From Sphingobacterium haloxyli (GTDB lineage: Bacteria; Bacteroidota; Bacteroidia; Sphingobacteriales; Sphingobacteriaceae): a stretch of 64,000 nucleotides of DNA. The stretch covers positions 1 through 64,000 of the forward strand of contig NZ_PVBQ01000004.1 of NCBI RefSeq assembly GCF_002980525.1, given 5' to 3'. Both the position numbers and the translations under genes were made by a program. Below the pieces are notes generated by a model that saw only the letters and a program-made list of their open reading frames with translations, did no database searches and had not been told where the DNA came from. Below are positions 1 through 8,487 of this stretch, piece after piece (positions within the stretch are counted from its first letter, which is position 1; each line of letters starts with the position of its first letter).

Positions 1-590
1 AGAAGGGCATCACCCATCTGGCATGCTGGGCACACGCACGCCGTGAGTTTGAAAAAGCATTGCAGAACGATCGCCCAAGGGCCGAAAAGGCGCTGATGAT
101 GATACAGAAACTCTATAAAATTGAACGTAGAGCTAAAGAAGAACAACTTGCTGCCGAGAAGATCAAAGAGCTGCGGCTGAAAGAATCGCTACCGGTCATT
201 AACCAAATGGGCAAATGGATCTTTGAAGAGATCAAGAACACTTTGCCTAAAAGCCAGATCGGAAAGGCCATGGCCTATGCTTATGCACGCTGGGATGCGC
301 TTTCGGCTTATCTGAATGACGGACATCTGCAGATTGACAATAACCTTATCGAGAATGCCATAAGACCAGTAGCGCTCGGACGCAAAAATTACTTGTTCGC
401 TGGCAGTCATGAAGCCGCACAGCGATCGGCAATGATCTATTCTTTCTTCGCTATCTGCAAGAAGCATGAGGTCAACCCGTTCAAATGGCTAAAGCATACT
501 TTGCTCAACATATCCTCCATCAACCATAAGAATCTAAAAGATCTTTATCCGCAGAACTATAAACAAATTAGCGACAAATCAAATATGTAG
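1..590 (+). CDS. IS66-family transposase (TnpC), C-terminal part; 5' end outside window
   Basis: The reading frame is open from base 3 to the stop at 588-590 and runs in from the left edge. Family hallmarks are visible: CWAHARREF near the start (IS66 transposase core) and IDNNLIENAIRP about 100 residues later, which contains the last acidic residue of the DDE triad. The end, with LFAGSHEAAQRSAMIYSFF and a KWL segment, is the usual IS66 C-terminus. It would catalyse cut-and-paste transposition together with accessory proteins TnpA/TnpB, whose genes would lie upstream of this window. Whether the element is intact cannot be judged. A TTG at base 60 could be taken as a start, but the conserved residues upstream of it show the protein begins earlier. 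Confidence 0.93.
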   Translation, partial: KGITHLACWAHARREFEKALQNDRPRAEKALMMIQKLYKIERRAKEEQLAAEKIKELRLKESLPVINQMGKWIFEEIKNTLPKSQIGKAMAYAYARWDALSAYLNDGHLQIDNNLIENAIRPVALGRKNYLFAGSHEAAQRSAMIYSFFAICKKHEVNPFKWLKHTLLNISSINHKNLKDLYPQNYKQISDKSNM

Positions 591-606
591 TTCATAGGGC
601 GCATAC
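1..606 (+). mobile_element. Right part of an IS66-family element
   Basis: The transposase C-terminus is followed by 16 bases that end in GGGCGCATAC. Read from the other strand this is GTATGCGCCCTATGAAC, a GTA-starting end typical of IS66 elements. The same 36-base end recurs at 2753-2788 with 32 of 36 bases matching, which supports 606 as the element boundary. The left end lies outside the window. The IS3 element begins only four bases further on, so two insertion sequences abut here. Confidence 0.75.
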
Positions 607-647
607 ATACTGTACAACTGCATAAATGTTTAAATTAGCAGTTTAAA

Positions 648-925
648 ATGAAAAAAGAACGTAGGAAATTCAGTGCAAGCTTTAAGGCGAAGGTGGCCAT
701 AGAAGCTATCAAGGAACAGCAGACTATTCAGGAGCTGGCCGTTAAATACGAGTTGCACCCAACACAGATCAACACCTGGAAACGGAATTTCTGGATAATG
801 CGGAATCCGTTTTTACCACGGAGAAAAGCCCGACAAAGGATGACTCCAAAGAGAAGGAACTTTATTCCAAGATTGGGGAGCTACAGATACAGGTGGATTT
901 CTTAAAAAAAGTATTGGGCAAATGA
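648..925 (+). pseudogene. IS3-family OrfA (helix-turn-helix), one-base deletion
   Basis: The first 47 or so residues are a normal IS3 OrfA HTH (RKFSASFKAKVAIEAIKEQQ, then HPTQINTWKR). After TGGAAACGGAATTT the frame changes. Reading on in the shifted frame gives EFLDNAESVFTTEKSP and IGELQIQVDFLKKVLGK, the usual leucine-rich OrfA end, closing at 923-925. One missing base, most simply a G in CGGGAATTT, explains this. In the current frame a stop comes at 903-905. In the restored frame the stop overlaps the orfB start as ATGA (922-925), and a run of seven A at 904-910 is a candidate slippage site for the OrfAB fusion. As it stands the element should not make a functional OrfAB. Confidence 0.85.
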
Positions 926-1773
926 GTCGTGACGAGAAACGCGGGCTTGTTTGCCCCTCCTATAAGAAAATGAGCGTTTACAGGCAGTGCAAAGTTATTG
1001 AGTTACCGCGCAGCAGTTATTATTTTAAGCCCAAGGGAGAATCTCTGTTCAACCTGCAGGTTATGAATGCCATAGACCGTAAGTTTCTGGACTGTCCCTT
1101 TTACGGGGTAGAGCGCATGACGGACTATCTGAGGCAGGATGTGGGCTATTTCGTTGGGCAGAAGCGTGTTCGTAGGCTGTATAAGCTCATGAACCTGAAA
1201 ACCATACATCCTAAAAAGAACCTGAGCAAAGCAAATAAGGCAGACTATAAATTTCCTTACCTGCTCAGGAACCTTAAGGTCGAAAGGCCCGCTCAGGTAT
1301 GGCAGGCGGATATCACTTACATCCCCATGTTCAAGGGCTTTATGTATATGTTTGCTATCATCGATGTATATAGCCGAAAGATAATGGGCTGGGACGTATC
1401 CAATACAATGAATGCTGAATGGTGCAGGGATGTACTGGTAGATACGATCCAAAGGCATGGTAAGCCCGAGATATTCAATACCGATCAGGGCTCTCAGTTT
1501 ACATCTGAAGTTTTTGTGAAAGCCTTACAGAAAAATGAAGTGAAAATATCAATGGATGGCAAAGGTAGGGCGCTGGACAATATCTACATTGAAAGGTTCT
1601 GGGGATCGCTTAAAAGAGAGAAGATATACCTTAATCCACCCAATGGTGGGGTTGACTTGTACAAACAGGTGAAGGATTATGTGCACTTCTACAACACCGA
1701 GAGAAGACACAAGTCATTAGGACGAATAACACCAGATGAAAAGTTCTATCAGGAAATTAAAAATGTATCGTAA
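922..1773 (+). CDS. IS3-family OrfB transposase (rve integrase core)
   Basis: This 283-residue protein has the HTH_21 region (LDCPFYGVERMTDYLR) and then the DDE integrase core. WQADITYIPM carries the first D, FNTDQGSQFTS the second, and DNIYIERFWGSLKREKIY the E. The C-terminus YNTERRHKSLGRITPDE is typical. The start overlaps the restored orfA stop as ATGA, and the length is normal. Because orfA is broken, transposition would need orfA supplied by another copy. Confidence 0.95.
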   Translation: MSRDEKRGLVCPSYKKMSVYRQCKVIELPRSSYYFKPKGESLFNLQVMNAIDRKFLDCPFYGVERMTDYLRQDVGYFVGQKRVRRLYKLMNLKTIHPKKNLSKANKADYKFPYLLRNLKVERPAQVWQADITYIPMFKGFMYMFAIIDVYSRKIMGWDVSNTMNAEWCRDVLVDTIQRHGKPEIFNTDQGSQFTSEVFVKALQKNEVKISMDGKGRALDNIYIERFWGSLKREKIYLNPPNGGVDLYKQVKDYVHFYNTERRHKSLGRITPDEKFYQEIKNVS

Positions 1774-1803
1774 TTATATCTTAGTTTAGTAAAAAGTTGT
1801 CCA

Positions 1804-2251
1804 GCAAATAGGGAGTATCATAGTAGACTTGTCTACGTACGGTATCGAACGTGTACGCTTAAATGAATCGCTGTTGCTTGATAAAGATGAAACCTCCTTA
1901 GATCCTGCGAACGCCAATCCACGTGGTGCACACGGCGATGATGAGACGGATGCACTAGACGAGATTATTCGGGATTTTAATGATCGCTGGTTCGCTGATT
2001 GGGAAGCTACGCCGGAGGACAAGCGGCAGGTATATGAAACATTTACACAACGTATAGCTGATCATCCAGATTACCAACAGAAGTATGTAGATAATCTTGA
2101 TCCGTATACCAGAGAGCTGGCCTTTAAAAAAATATTCGATGACGTGGCCCTATCTATGCGTAAATTCCAGATGGAATTTGCCAAACGTCTAATGGATGAT
2201 CAGTTTAAGCAGGAGTTTAGGAATAGCACACGACGTTATTTGGATAGGTAA
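1804..2251 (+). pseudogene. hsdR: C-terminal stump of a type I restriction enzyme R subunit (HsdR)
   Basis: The frame is open from the IS3 boundary to the stop at 2249-2251. The translated stretch (VRLNESLLLDKDE, then LDEIIRDFNDRW, then AKRLMDDQFKQEFRNSTRRY) matches the extreme C-terminus of HsdR proteins, where a loosely conserved helical region follows the motor domains. The nuclease and DEAD-box helicase parts, about 900 residues, are absent. The first possible start codon (TTG at 1829) sits inside the conserved stretch. The gene was therefore cut by the insertion and is not a small native gene. HsdM and HsdS are not seen in the window. Confidence 0.8.
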
Positions 2252-2276
2252 CTACTCAGATTAAATCAACCAAAAA

Positions 2277-2579
2277 ATGAAATACACGAAAACTGAACCA
2301 GAAATTACTTACGCCGAATTCTATAGTGCGGCAAGTCCGGTAAAACATTTCAAAAGTCTTACCGGAAAAGAATATGATGTTATATCGGTCAAGAATGATA
2401 TCATGACCTTCGTTCGAAAAGCAACCGGTGAAATCTGGTCGATGAGTTTAAAAGGAGTTCACCAAGCCTATTTGACCTTGATAGATTTTAAGACTGCTAA
2501 CTTTAAGGCATTTGTGCCTCGTACACATTCTCCTGCTCTAGGGCTTTTGTTGCATATCGGGTTGTTAATTAAGAACTGA
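2277..2579 (+). CDS. Small hypothetical protein next to the hsdR remnant
   Basis: This 100-residue protein begins 25 bases after the HsdR stop and reads the same way, so it was probably the last gene of the former restriction operon. It has no signal peptide. The first 80 residues look like a small mixed alpha/beta fold (ITYAEFYSAASPVKHFK, then GKEYDVISV), with a short hydrophobic tail LGLLLHIGLL. I do not recognise a family. It could be an accessory gene of the type I system or an unrelated survivor. Confidence 0.5.
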   Translation: MKYTKTEPEITYAEFYSAASPVKHFKSLTGKEYDVISVKNDIMTFVRKATGEIWSMSLKGVHQAYLTLIDFKTANFKAFVPRTHSPALGLLLHIGLLIKN

Positions 2580-2752
2580 TAATTGTGGTTGATGATATGC
2601 CAGCCTATTTTATACATAAGTTAATATTGGAGTTCAACGAGAAACATACTTTTCCCAATGTTAATCATCAAATTTAGTCCTGAATTGCGTCAATGGCCGA
2701 AAAGTCCCGTAGTGTAAGCGGAACGTCATAGATTTAATCATGCACACAAGTA

Positions 2753-2788
2753 ACGACAATTCAAATACGTAGTTCATAGGGCGGATAC
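2753..2788. repeat. Solo IS66-type terminal sequence
   Basis: These 36 bases match the right end of the IS66 element (571-606) at 32 positions and end in the same TAGGGCG-ATAC. No transposase is attached. This is most easily a relic end left after deletion of a second IS66 copy, or the product of recombination between two copies. It lies 44 bases before the start of the three-gene cassette, so it marks the left border of that cassette. Confidence 0.65.
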
Positions 2789-2810
2789 TATATATCAAAG
2801 AAAAAAATAT

Positions 2811-2818
2811 TATGTTTG
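2811..2818 (+). promoter_or_regulatory. Bacteroidota-type -7 element for the three-gene cassette
   Basis: TATGTTTG fits the TAnnTTTG consensus and lies 13 bases before the ATG at 2832, predicting a very short leader. No good TTG -33 element is visible at the usual distance upstream; that stretch is A-rich sequence just inside the IS66 relic border. Confidence 0.5.
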
Positions 2819-2831
2819 TTAAAATTATCGA

Positions 2832-3926
2832 ATGACGGAGCCTGTTTATATTGCTAGCCTGCACCGCCCCTTCAACCAACAGTTGAAGCCAAGCAAGTGG
2901 ATTTGTACATTTGTCGACACGCTAGACAAATCAATTCCAAGTTCACAAATTCTTTCGGAATTTTATTATTATTTGATTAAGACGTTAAATAAAGAATATC
3001 AGAAAGAACTTCCTGACGCTTTTAATGGTTTACCGAGTGACGTAGCCATTAACAGTATTTGGGAGTATATTCAGAATATTAATAGTAAAAAGGAGTTTCT
3101 ATCTGAATTGCCAAATATTATTTTGGATCGGAAGACTGTCATTGATAAACAGATTTATTCAACTTATAAAGCCGCGTCGTATTATTTAAATTTGGCTAAG
3201 GATAAATTTAATTTAATCAGTCCCAAAAATACTTTAACAGTCAATGGAAAAGCACTTTTGGAAATCAAGTCGAACTTTTTCCGAATTTCACAGCGGGAAG
3301 CAACATTCTATTTTGAGCGAATATTAGAAGCAGATTTCCACCTTTTTATAACCCATTGTTTGTTTATTAAACTGGGACTAAAATATAATCTTAAAAGTGT
3401 TATTGCCGAACAATCTGAATTCATTAATGATTATTTAAAGATTAAGCATTTTAATTTTACGTCCTCCAGCTTATCAAATTATAATATTGTTCGTAATTCG
3501 TGGGTGGAATCGTTAAACGTATTAGACGCTAAATTTAACATAAGAAGAAACTATATTGAAATTATAAACAGTAATGTTAAATTCTATGAGTGGTATAATG
3601 AGTTGTTGCTCTTGTTTAAAAAGTTTGAAAATGAGGGGTTTAAAGAAAAGATGGCTTTTGTTAAAAGGAAAGGCATGTTTTTAAAAATATACAAACAGCG
3701 ATTAAAAAAGGATAAAAATGATCTAGGGTTTATAAATTTGCATAATATAAAAGGGGAAATGAGGATCTCCGCGGAAAATTTTCAAAAATTTTTGGTAGAG
3801 TTTTACGAAAGCGAGAAAAAAAACCGTAATATATATTTTAGTAATACTGTCAACTCAATTGATACTCGTGAACGGTTTTATATTCGGAATAGGCCCGTCA
3901 TAAAAATTAAAATTAAAGACAAATGA
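2832..3926 (+). CDS. Unknown protein, first gene of a three-gene ATPase/nuclease cassette
   Basis: This 364-residue protein is unrecognised. It has no signal peptide or membrane helix. It is rich in Asn, Lys, Ile and Phe, predicted mostly helical, with a basic C-terminus ending in VIKIKIKDK. The first 100 residues (SLHRPFNQQLKPSKW, IPSSQILSEFYYYL) have no catalytic signature visible to me. Its stop overlaps the next start by four bases (ATGA at 3923-3926), so it is translationally coupled to the ATPase. In defence cassettes of this shape the first gene often encodes a sensor or specificity subunit, but that is inference. Codon use is clearly AT-rich compared with the genes after 14.5 kb, suggesting horizontal origin. 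Confidence 0.8.
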   Translation: MTEPVYIASLHRPFNQQLKPSKWICTFVDTLDKSIPSSQILSEFYYYLIKTLNKEYQKELPDAFNGLPSDVAINSIWEYIQNINSKKEFLSELPNIILDRKTVIDKQIYSTYKAASYYLNLAKDKFNLISPKNTLTVNGKALLEIKSNFFRISQREATFYFERILEADFHLFITHCLFIKLGLKYNLKSVIAEQSEFINDYLKIKHFNFTSSSLSNYNIVRNSWVESLNVLDAKFNIRRNYIEIINSNVKFYEWYNELLLLFKKFENEGFKEKMAFVKRKGMFLKIYKQRLKKDKNDLGFINLHNIKGEMRISAENFQKFLVEFYESEKKNRNIYFSNTVNSIDTRERFYIRNRPVIKIKIKDK

Positions 3927-5431
3927 AAATCGACAATCTTTGGGAAAAGTTAAGCCTTCCAGAAAAACATATAGTCGCATTTAAAAAGGATATTGCAGAA
4001 GGAAAGGTACCGGAGCTGCCATTCTTTATAATTGGTCAAGAAAAATTAAAAGCTGCTGTCAAAAGTAAAATTGAAGAAATTGACGCAGACCGAATGGTTA
4101 CTAATTTAATCATCGCTGATTTTGGTAACGGAAAGACCAATCTTCTAAAATATTTACAATTGTTTTTTAATACACATGATGAGTACAATATCTCCGTTGA
4201 ATATTCCCGGGCTGATATTGAGCGAACTGATCTTGTTCTGTTCTTACTGAAAATTATTCAAGATAAATACATTGATAAAATAGTTGATTTTGTTCAGGGA
4301 TTTTCCGACAGCAATAACATAGGAGCACTTACCAATAATTTTGAAAGTAATTTTCGAGAAATTGAAGAATATACTAAATTACTTTTTAAAGAGGGGAATT
4401 CAAGAGAGAATATTATTGAGATCTTCTATTTAGGAACCGGGAGATTTTATAATAAAAGATATTTTGATAAATGGAAGATTGAGCAAATCCGTGACTTTAA
4501 TAGAAGGGAAATTTTAGTATTATTTCTAAATATATTATCGGAGGCCAGTACGTATTTAATCTTTGCCATTGATGAAATTGAAAAAATCAGAGAAAAGTCT
4601 AAATTGAGATTTAACCATTTTTTGACTTCATACAGAGAATTAGTAGATCTGTTCAATCAAATTAAGGGGCATTACTTAATGGTTAGTTTCACGACTGGTA
4701 TTGGCGAATCCGAAATCAGTACCACCAATGATGCGTTATATACACGTATCAAGCCGGATATTCTCCAAATTGCCCCTTTAACATCAAAGGAGGATATTGA
4801 ATCACTCGTCGGGTATTTGAATGATTTATTTGAAACGGATAAAAATCTCGGTGATATTTTTACCGCCTATTCAAAAAATAGAGCACCGAATAACCGTTTG
4901 GCTATTCAAAGAATTTCGAGTTTACTTTATGCTCAGGGCACCGATGAATCTCTAGAGGAAATATTGAAGAAATTTGGTTTGGAGGAGGAATTTAATGAAA
5001 CATTGGGAAGGCTTGAAGATGAAGAGGCATTTAAAAATTTACATAGGAAGTTTTTTGATCCGTTAGAATTTTATTTTGAATCTATTGAATCGGAAGGTAA
5101 TCTAAAGAAGCAGGATCGCTACTATATTGACGATCTTTCAGAAAGGATCAGTTACTTTATTTTCAATAACTATTTAGAAGATTTTCAAAATGAACGGATT
5201 AAAATTGAAAAACTTAGGGATGAATTTCCCTCCCACGGCATTTCAATTTTTTCACCGGAAAAATTAGAATTAACTTTTTCCGAATTGGGGCTTACTGATG
5301 ATGAAAACTTAGAAATAATTGATTTTGATCCTAAATCCTTATTTGTTCTTCTTGAACTGTATCGGGATAATTATGACTTACAGCCTGTGTTAAATGAGGT
5401 GATTACACAATATACAAAACAAAAGATCTAA
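3923..5431 (+). CDS. P-loop ATPase (AAA/STAND-like), middle gene of cassette
   Basis: This 502-residue protein has a Walker A variant ADFGNGKTNLL (about residues 65-75, K71/T72). A Walker B strand sits at about 211-220 (YLIFAIDEIEKI), with Asp-Glu in the right place after four hydrophobic residues. Around 250-270, MVSFTTGIGES is compatible with a sensor-1 region. The second half (from about 330) is helical and acidic. The overall plan resembles ATPases that drive BREX-, DISARM- or McrB-type defence complexes, but I cannot name the exact family. It is flanked by ATGA overlap upstream and a one-base overlap downstream, so all three proteins are probably made in fixed ratio. It most likely powers or licenses the nuclease. 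Confidence 0.8.
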   Translation: MKIDNLWEKLSLPEKHIVAFKKDIAEGKVPELPFFIIGQEKLKAAVKSKIEEIDADRMVTNLIIADFGNGKTNLLKYLQLFFNTHDEYNISVEYSRADIERTDLVLFLLKIIQDKYIDKIVDFVQGFSDSNNIGALTNNFESNFREIEEYTKLLFKEGNSRENIIEIFYLGTGRFYNKRYFDKWKIEQIRDFNRREILVLFLNILSEASTYLIFAIDEIEKIREKSKLRFNHFLTSYRELVDLFNQIKGHYLMVSFTTGIGESEISTTNDALYTRIKPDILQIAPLTSKEDIESLVGYLNDLFETDKNLGDIFTAYSKNRAPNNRLAIQRISSLLYAQGTDESLEEILKKFGLEEEFNETLGRLEDEEAFKNLHRKFFDPLEFYFESIESEGNLKKQDRYYIDDLSERISYFIFNNYLEDFQNERIKIEKLRDEFPSHGISIFSPEKLELTFSELGLTDDENLEIIDFDPKSLFVLLELYRDNYDLQPVLNEVITQYTKQKI

Positions 5432-7173
5432 TGGTGTTTGATAATTATACGAATATTTCATTATTCAATTATGAAATTCATTTAGAAACTATTGTAGAGG
5501 CTGTTTGCGAAATTTCTTTAGATATTGGAATTCAGTTAGGTAGGCTTATCGAATTGAGAAACCCAGTTGCAGGTTTTACAATTTTAGATCTGTTTAGCGA
5601 CGAATTTCTTTTGGAAATGTCTATTAGGCCGGAAGAAGTATTGGATATTTATAATAACAGTGGGCAATTAACTAGAAAGGGGATGGGTAAAGAAGGGTTG
5701 ATAGGAAAAATTGCTGCCTACTTCAATGAACAAATAACTAGGTTACCAGAATTTGAAGCCTCATTATCGGCGACCACTGACGTGGTGGTGCTCAATCGCT
5801 TGTCTACAAAATTTATGGGTAATGGTGATAAAGGAAAAGATAGACTCATTACCGCCATTAAGAAGACAAAAATTTTGCAAGCCCTTGTTGAAAAACTCAA
5901 TATTGACAAGATCCGAAAGAGTCTCGGCAAAATAGCATTTTTTGAAAACGACATTTTTTATAAAGGAGTTGTTTCCGAACAGAAATTTGAAGGTCATCCC
6001 GAAGATGTAATAGTCCTTTCTTCTATTCTTAAAATAGATGAATTAAATGCATCACCGATTGACGAAAAAGACATTTGGATTAATGAAAAGTTTTATAAGA
6101 AATACTCTTTTTTTTCAGTATCAAATGACATCTCTATCCTTTCTAATTCAGCGGGGCTTGAACTGGGTATCCTTGTCGGTAACTGCTTTATACCATATGT
6201 GAATGTACAGCTTACCCCGTTTATAAAGCCCGAGTTCTTAAAGTCTTATTATTATAATCTTTTGACTAATACTTTTTCAAAGAAAAAGAGGGGTGTAGAT
6301 GCAAAAGTGGATGATCTGGTGAAAGATTTTCGGACTAAGGTGAACAACCCTAAACTGAGCCTTTTACTTTCTCACTTAAAAAACAATTTTTATTTAGATG
6401 GTACAGTTGTGATTGATGCGGAGTTTAGTCATTTTTTTAATAGTGTAGTTTCTGTTGAACAGTTGGAACACTTAAAAGATTATCATTTTTTGCTTTCACC
6501 CAGTGTTCAAGCTGAAACGGCTTTGGGAGTGTATACAAATGTTAAAAAGGATACAGACTATAATTTAATACATTGGCTGAATCATGATGGTGATTCAAAA
6601 GTTAATCATTATAGATCAGTATCTGCTCCGAAAAGCAGCAGTAAAAAGTTCGTGTCCACTTTAAAGCCATCCATTTGTTATTATTTTTTATCAAAGTATT
6701 TTGAAGACTTTGTGGAGATTATCCTTAAAGAGAATGGATATACATATGTAACTAATCACCACTTTACGATTGACAAGGAGGAACACACGGAGGTAGATTT
6801 TTTAATAGAAACACCGACGAAAATTACCTACGTCGAAGCAAAGACAAAAATTTCCAAATTCTATATTGAAGGTTATTTAAGAAGAGCTTCACAACTTATC
6901 GATAAGTTTAAAATGCTTTACGATGAGGGAATTGAGATCCAATTCTTATTAATTGGTAGTTTTAGCGATAAGACAGTATCGGACTACCAATATTTTATTG
7001 ATGCAAGCGGAAAGAAGGAGAGCGGATATAATATAGCTAGAGAAGGACTTAATTGTATTCCTTATCACTTTGATGTTCCAATTCCTGATAAAGAGGGTAG
7101 AACTATTACCGTAATCGCAGAGCCCGAATTTGAAAAGTTAAAACAGATTATTTTAGAAGTATGCCCGAAATAA
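5431..7173 (+). CDS. Putative PD-(D/E)XK nuclease, third gene of cassette
   Basis: This 580-residue protein has a long N-terminal part of unknown fold, about 400 residues, with a charged stretch KKKRGVDAKVDD near 285-297. The C-terminal 180 residues look like a restriction-endonuclease-like domain. HTEVDFLIE carries D456, and twelve residues later comes YVEAKTK with E469 and K471, the D-x(n)-ExK core. A helix follows (YIEGYLRRASQLIDKFK), as is usual in this fold. The start overlaps the ATPase stop by one base. The likely role is DNA cleavage under control of the ATPase. No helicase or methyltransferase is in this transcription unit; the nearest methyltransferase is in the opposite operon. Confidence 0.75.
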   Translation: MVFDNYTNISLFNYEIHLETIVEAVCEISLDIGIQLGRLIELRNPVAGFTILDLFSDEFLLEMSIRPEEVLDIYNNSGQLTRKGMGKEGLIGKIAAYFNEQITRLPEFEASLSATTDVVVLNRLSTKFMGNGDKGKDRLITAIKKTKILQALVEKLNIDKIRKSLGKIAFFENDIFYKGVVSEQKFEGHPEDVIVLSSILKIDELNASPIDEKDIWINEKFYKKYSFFSVSNDISILSNSAGLELGILVGNCFIPYVNVQLTPFIKPEFLKSYYYNLLTNTFSKKKRGVDAKVDDLVKDFRTKVNNPKLSLLLSHLKNNFYLDGTVVIDAEFSHFFNSVVSVEQLEHLKDYHFLLSPSVQAETALGVYTNVKKDTDYNLIHWLNHDGDSKVNHYRSVSAPKSSSKKFVSTLKPSICYYFLSKYFEDFVEIILKENGYTYVTNHHFTIDKEEHTEVDFLIETPTKITYVEAKTKISKFYIEGYLRRASQLIDKFKMLYDEGIEIQFLLIGSFSDKTVSDYQYFIDASGKKESGYNIAREGLNCIPYHFDVPIPDKEGRTITVIAEPEFEKLKQIILEVCPK

Positions 7174-7194
7174 AATTGCCTATACCCTGATACT

Positions 7195-7329
7195 ATGCTC
7201 AAAAAGAAACTCATACACAAAATTTGGGAGATCAGTCTGATCTTGGCATTGAGAAATTGGGGATTGACAATGCAACAATTACATATTAAATTTGGGGATA
7301 GGATTAAAGCCTTCGGCAACTCCATTTAG
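7195..7329 (+). pseudogene. 44-residue ORF, possible tail of a cytosine-5 DNA methyltransferase
   Basis: A short frame follows the nuclease gene by 21 bases. Its end, KFGDRIKAFGNSI, resembles motif X of C5 DNA methyltransferases (R-K-A-L-G-N-S/A-V), after which the family usually continues about 20 residues. Here a stop follows immediately. The N-terminal part (MLKKKLIHKIWEISLILALR) matches nothing I know. It may be a relic of a deleted methyltransferase gene, or chance. Confidence 0.25.
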
Positions 7330-7369
7330 GGTTTGTCCACGCTTTCAGCCTCTGAGCACAAACCCTAAA
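7325..7369. repeat. Perfect 12-bp inverted repeat between converging operons
   Basis: TTTAGGGTTTGT at 7325-7336 and its exact complement at 7358-7369 can form a 12-bp stem with a 21-base loop. It lies where the plus-strand cassette and the minus-strand operon meet, so it may act as a terminator for both, although no clear T-run follows. It could also be a recombination scar between two independently acquired modules. Confidence 0.5.
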
Positions 7370-7414
7370 AGGAGTGATGTGACAGTTCAATTTACACTAC
7401 CGAGTCATTCAGTG

Positions 7415-8458
7415 TTATTTTCCGATAAACAAATATTCCTCAGTCTCCTTATTATTTCTTGTTAGTGCATAATTATACTTACCTAGCGTAATTACTTCTA
7501 CGTTCGATCTATGCCTTCTTAATAATTCTTCAATTTCGATAATTGAAGGAATACCATTACTTCTGTAAGAAAGTAAAATAACAGAATCTGAGTGTTTGTT
7601 TAAAAGTTGATCTAATTCGAAGAGAAAGGTTGCTTTGTTTTCAAATTCTCGAGTCTTATTTATAGTTATCTCTTTATTTTTAGTTTCAAAGTTAATGTTT
7701 GATAATATTTGATCGTAATGTGCTAGCCCTTCCAAAAAATGATATTTACTGTGATAAGTAAGATGGTTGTCTTTATGGAAATATGGCGGATCAATATAAA
7801 CTAAATCAGCATTTGCATCACATTTTAATGCAGAAGAGTTTAGAATTTTATTATCAAAACCGTTGTCAAAAGTACATTCAGAAAGTTCTTTATGGAATCT
7901 TATGAATAACTCCTCAAAAGATCTTTCCCATGTTGTCTTGTTTCCAAAATTACCTCCATTGTAATTCGTCCTAAGATTGAGATTTTTACGATGGAATAGA
8001 TTGTAAGGGCGTTTGATCATACATGATTGGAATAGAATATAGTATGCACTAGCCTGTTTTTCTTCATCTGCCAAATGTTGAATATTTTGGATTACTATAT
8101 CTATTACCCTGTTTTCATCATCAGGGTAATAGATATCATTAAAGTTTTCTTGTATGATATGTTTGTAATTAATATCTGGGTTTTCTTTAAGCAATTGTAA
8201 AGTTTCATCAAGAGAGAGTGATAAAGTTTTATTTCCAATAATAGCCTTGGCAATAAGATAATTGAAACGGAAAAGGTCATTATAGATCAACTTTTTCCCT
8301 TTTAACTTTGCATAGTATGAAAAGGTTGCCGAACCACCAAAAATATCTAATACTGATTCAAAAGGAATCTCTCTTTTTTCTATTTCTCCCCATATTGCGG
8401 GGAGCAATTTTCTTTTTGAACCATAATATCTAGTGACTGGAATGATATGTTGAAGCAT
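7415..8458 (-). CDS. D12-class N6-adenine DNA methyltransferase (Dam-like)
   Basis: The protein is 347 residues from ATG 8458; a TTG at 8512 is possible but would overlap the upstream gene. It shows the class order of alpha/D12 adenine methylases: RYYGSKRKLLPAIW near the N-terminus, SAM motif I VLDIFGGSATFSYYAK, a central target-recognition region, and catalytic motif IV DADLVYIDPPYFHKD around residue 220. It would transfer a methyl group from SAM to adenine N6 in DNA. It is the last gene of a five-gene operon. It could protect host DNA from a partner nuclease, mark replication state, or be part of a nucleotide-based system. No cognate restriction gene is in the same operon. Family call secure; role open. 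Confidence 0.9.
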   Translation of the reverse strand: MLQHIIPVTRYYGSKRKLLPAIWGEIEKREIPFESVLDIFGGSATFSYYAKLKGKKLIYNDLFRFNYLIAKAIIGNKTLSLSLDETLQLLKENPDINYKHIIQENFNDIYYPDDENRVIDIVIQNIQHLADEEKQASAYYILFQSCMIKRPYNLFHRKNLNLRTNYNGGNFGNKTTWERSFEELFIRFHKELSECTFDNGFDNKILNSSALKCDANADLVYIDPPYFHKDNHLTYHSKYHFLEGLAHYDQILSNINFETKNKEITINKTREFENKATFLFELDQLLNKHSDSVILLSYRSNGIPSIIEIEELLRRHRSNVEVITLGKYNYALTRNNKETEEYLFIGK

Positions 8459-8487
8459 TATATTGTTAGCCAAGGTAATTGTTTTTT

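Larger units (their letters stand above)
611..1803 (+). mobile_element. IS3-family element (about 1.19 kb), frameshifted orfA
   Basis: The ends are assigned from a short imperfect inverted repeat: TGTACAACTG at 611-620 and AGTTGTCCA ending at 1803. Between them lie orfA and orfB in IS3 order. No clear 3-4 bp target duplication flanks the element (ATAC on the left, GCAA on the right), so one side may have rearranged after insertion. On the right it runs directly into the remnant of a type I restriction gene. Confidence 0.8.

Noticed and set aside
2713..2788. A complete small inverted-repeat element (MITE) starting at GTAAGCGG
   Set aside because: The two ends match only in the first three bases plus a CG, and no target duplication is found; only the right IS66-like end is supported.
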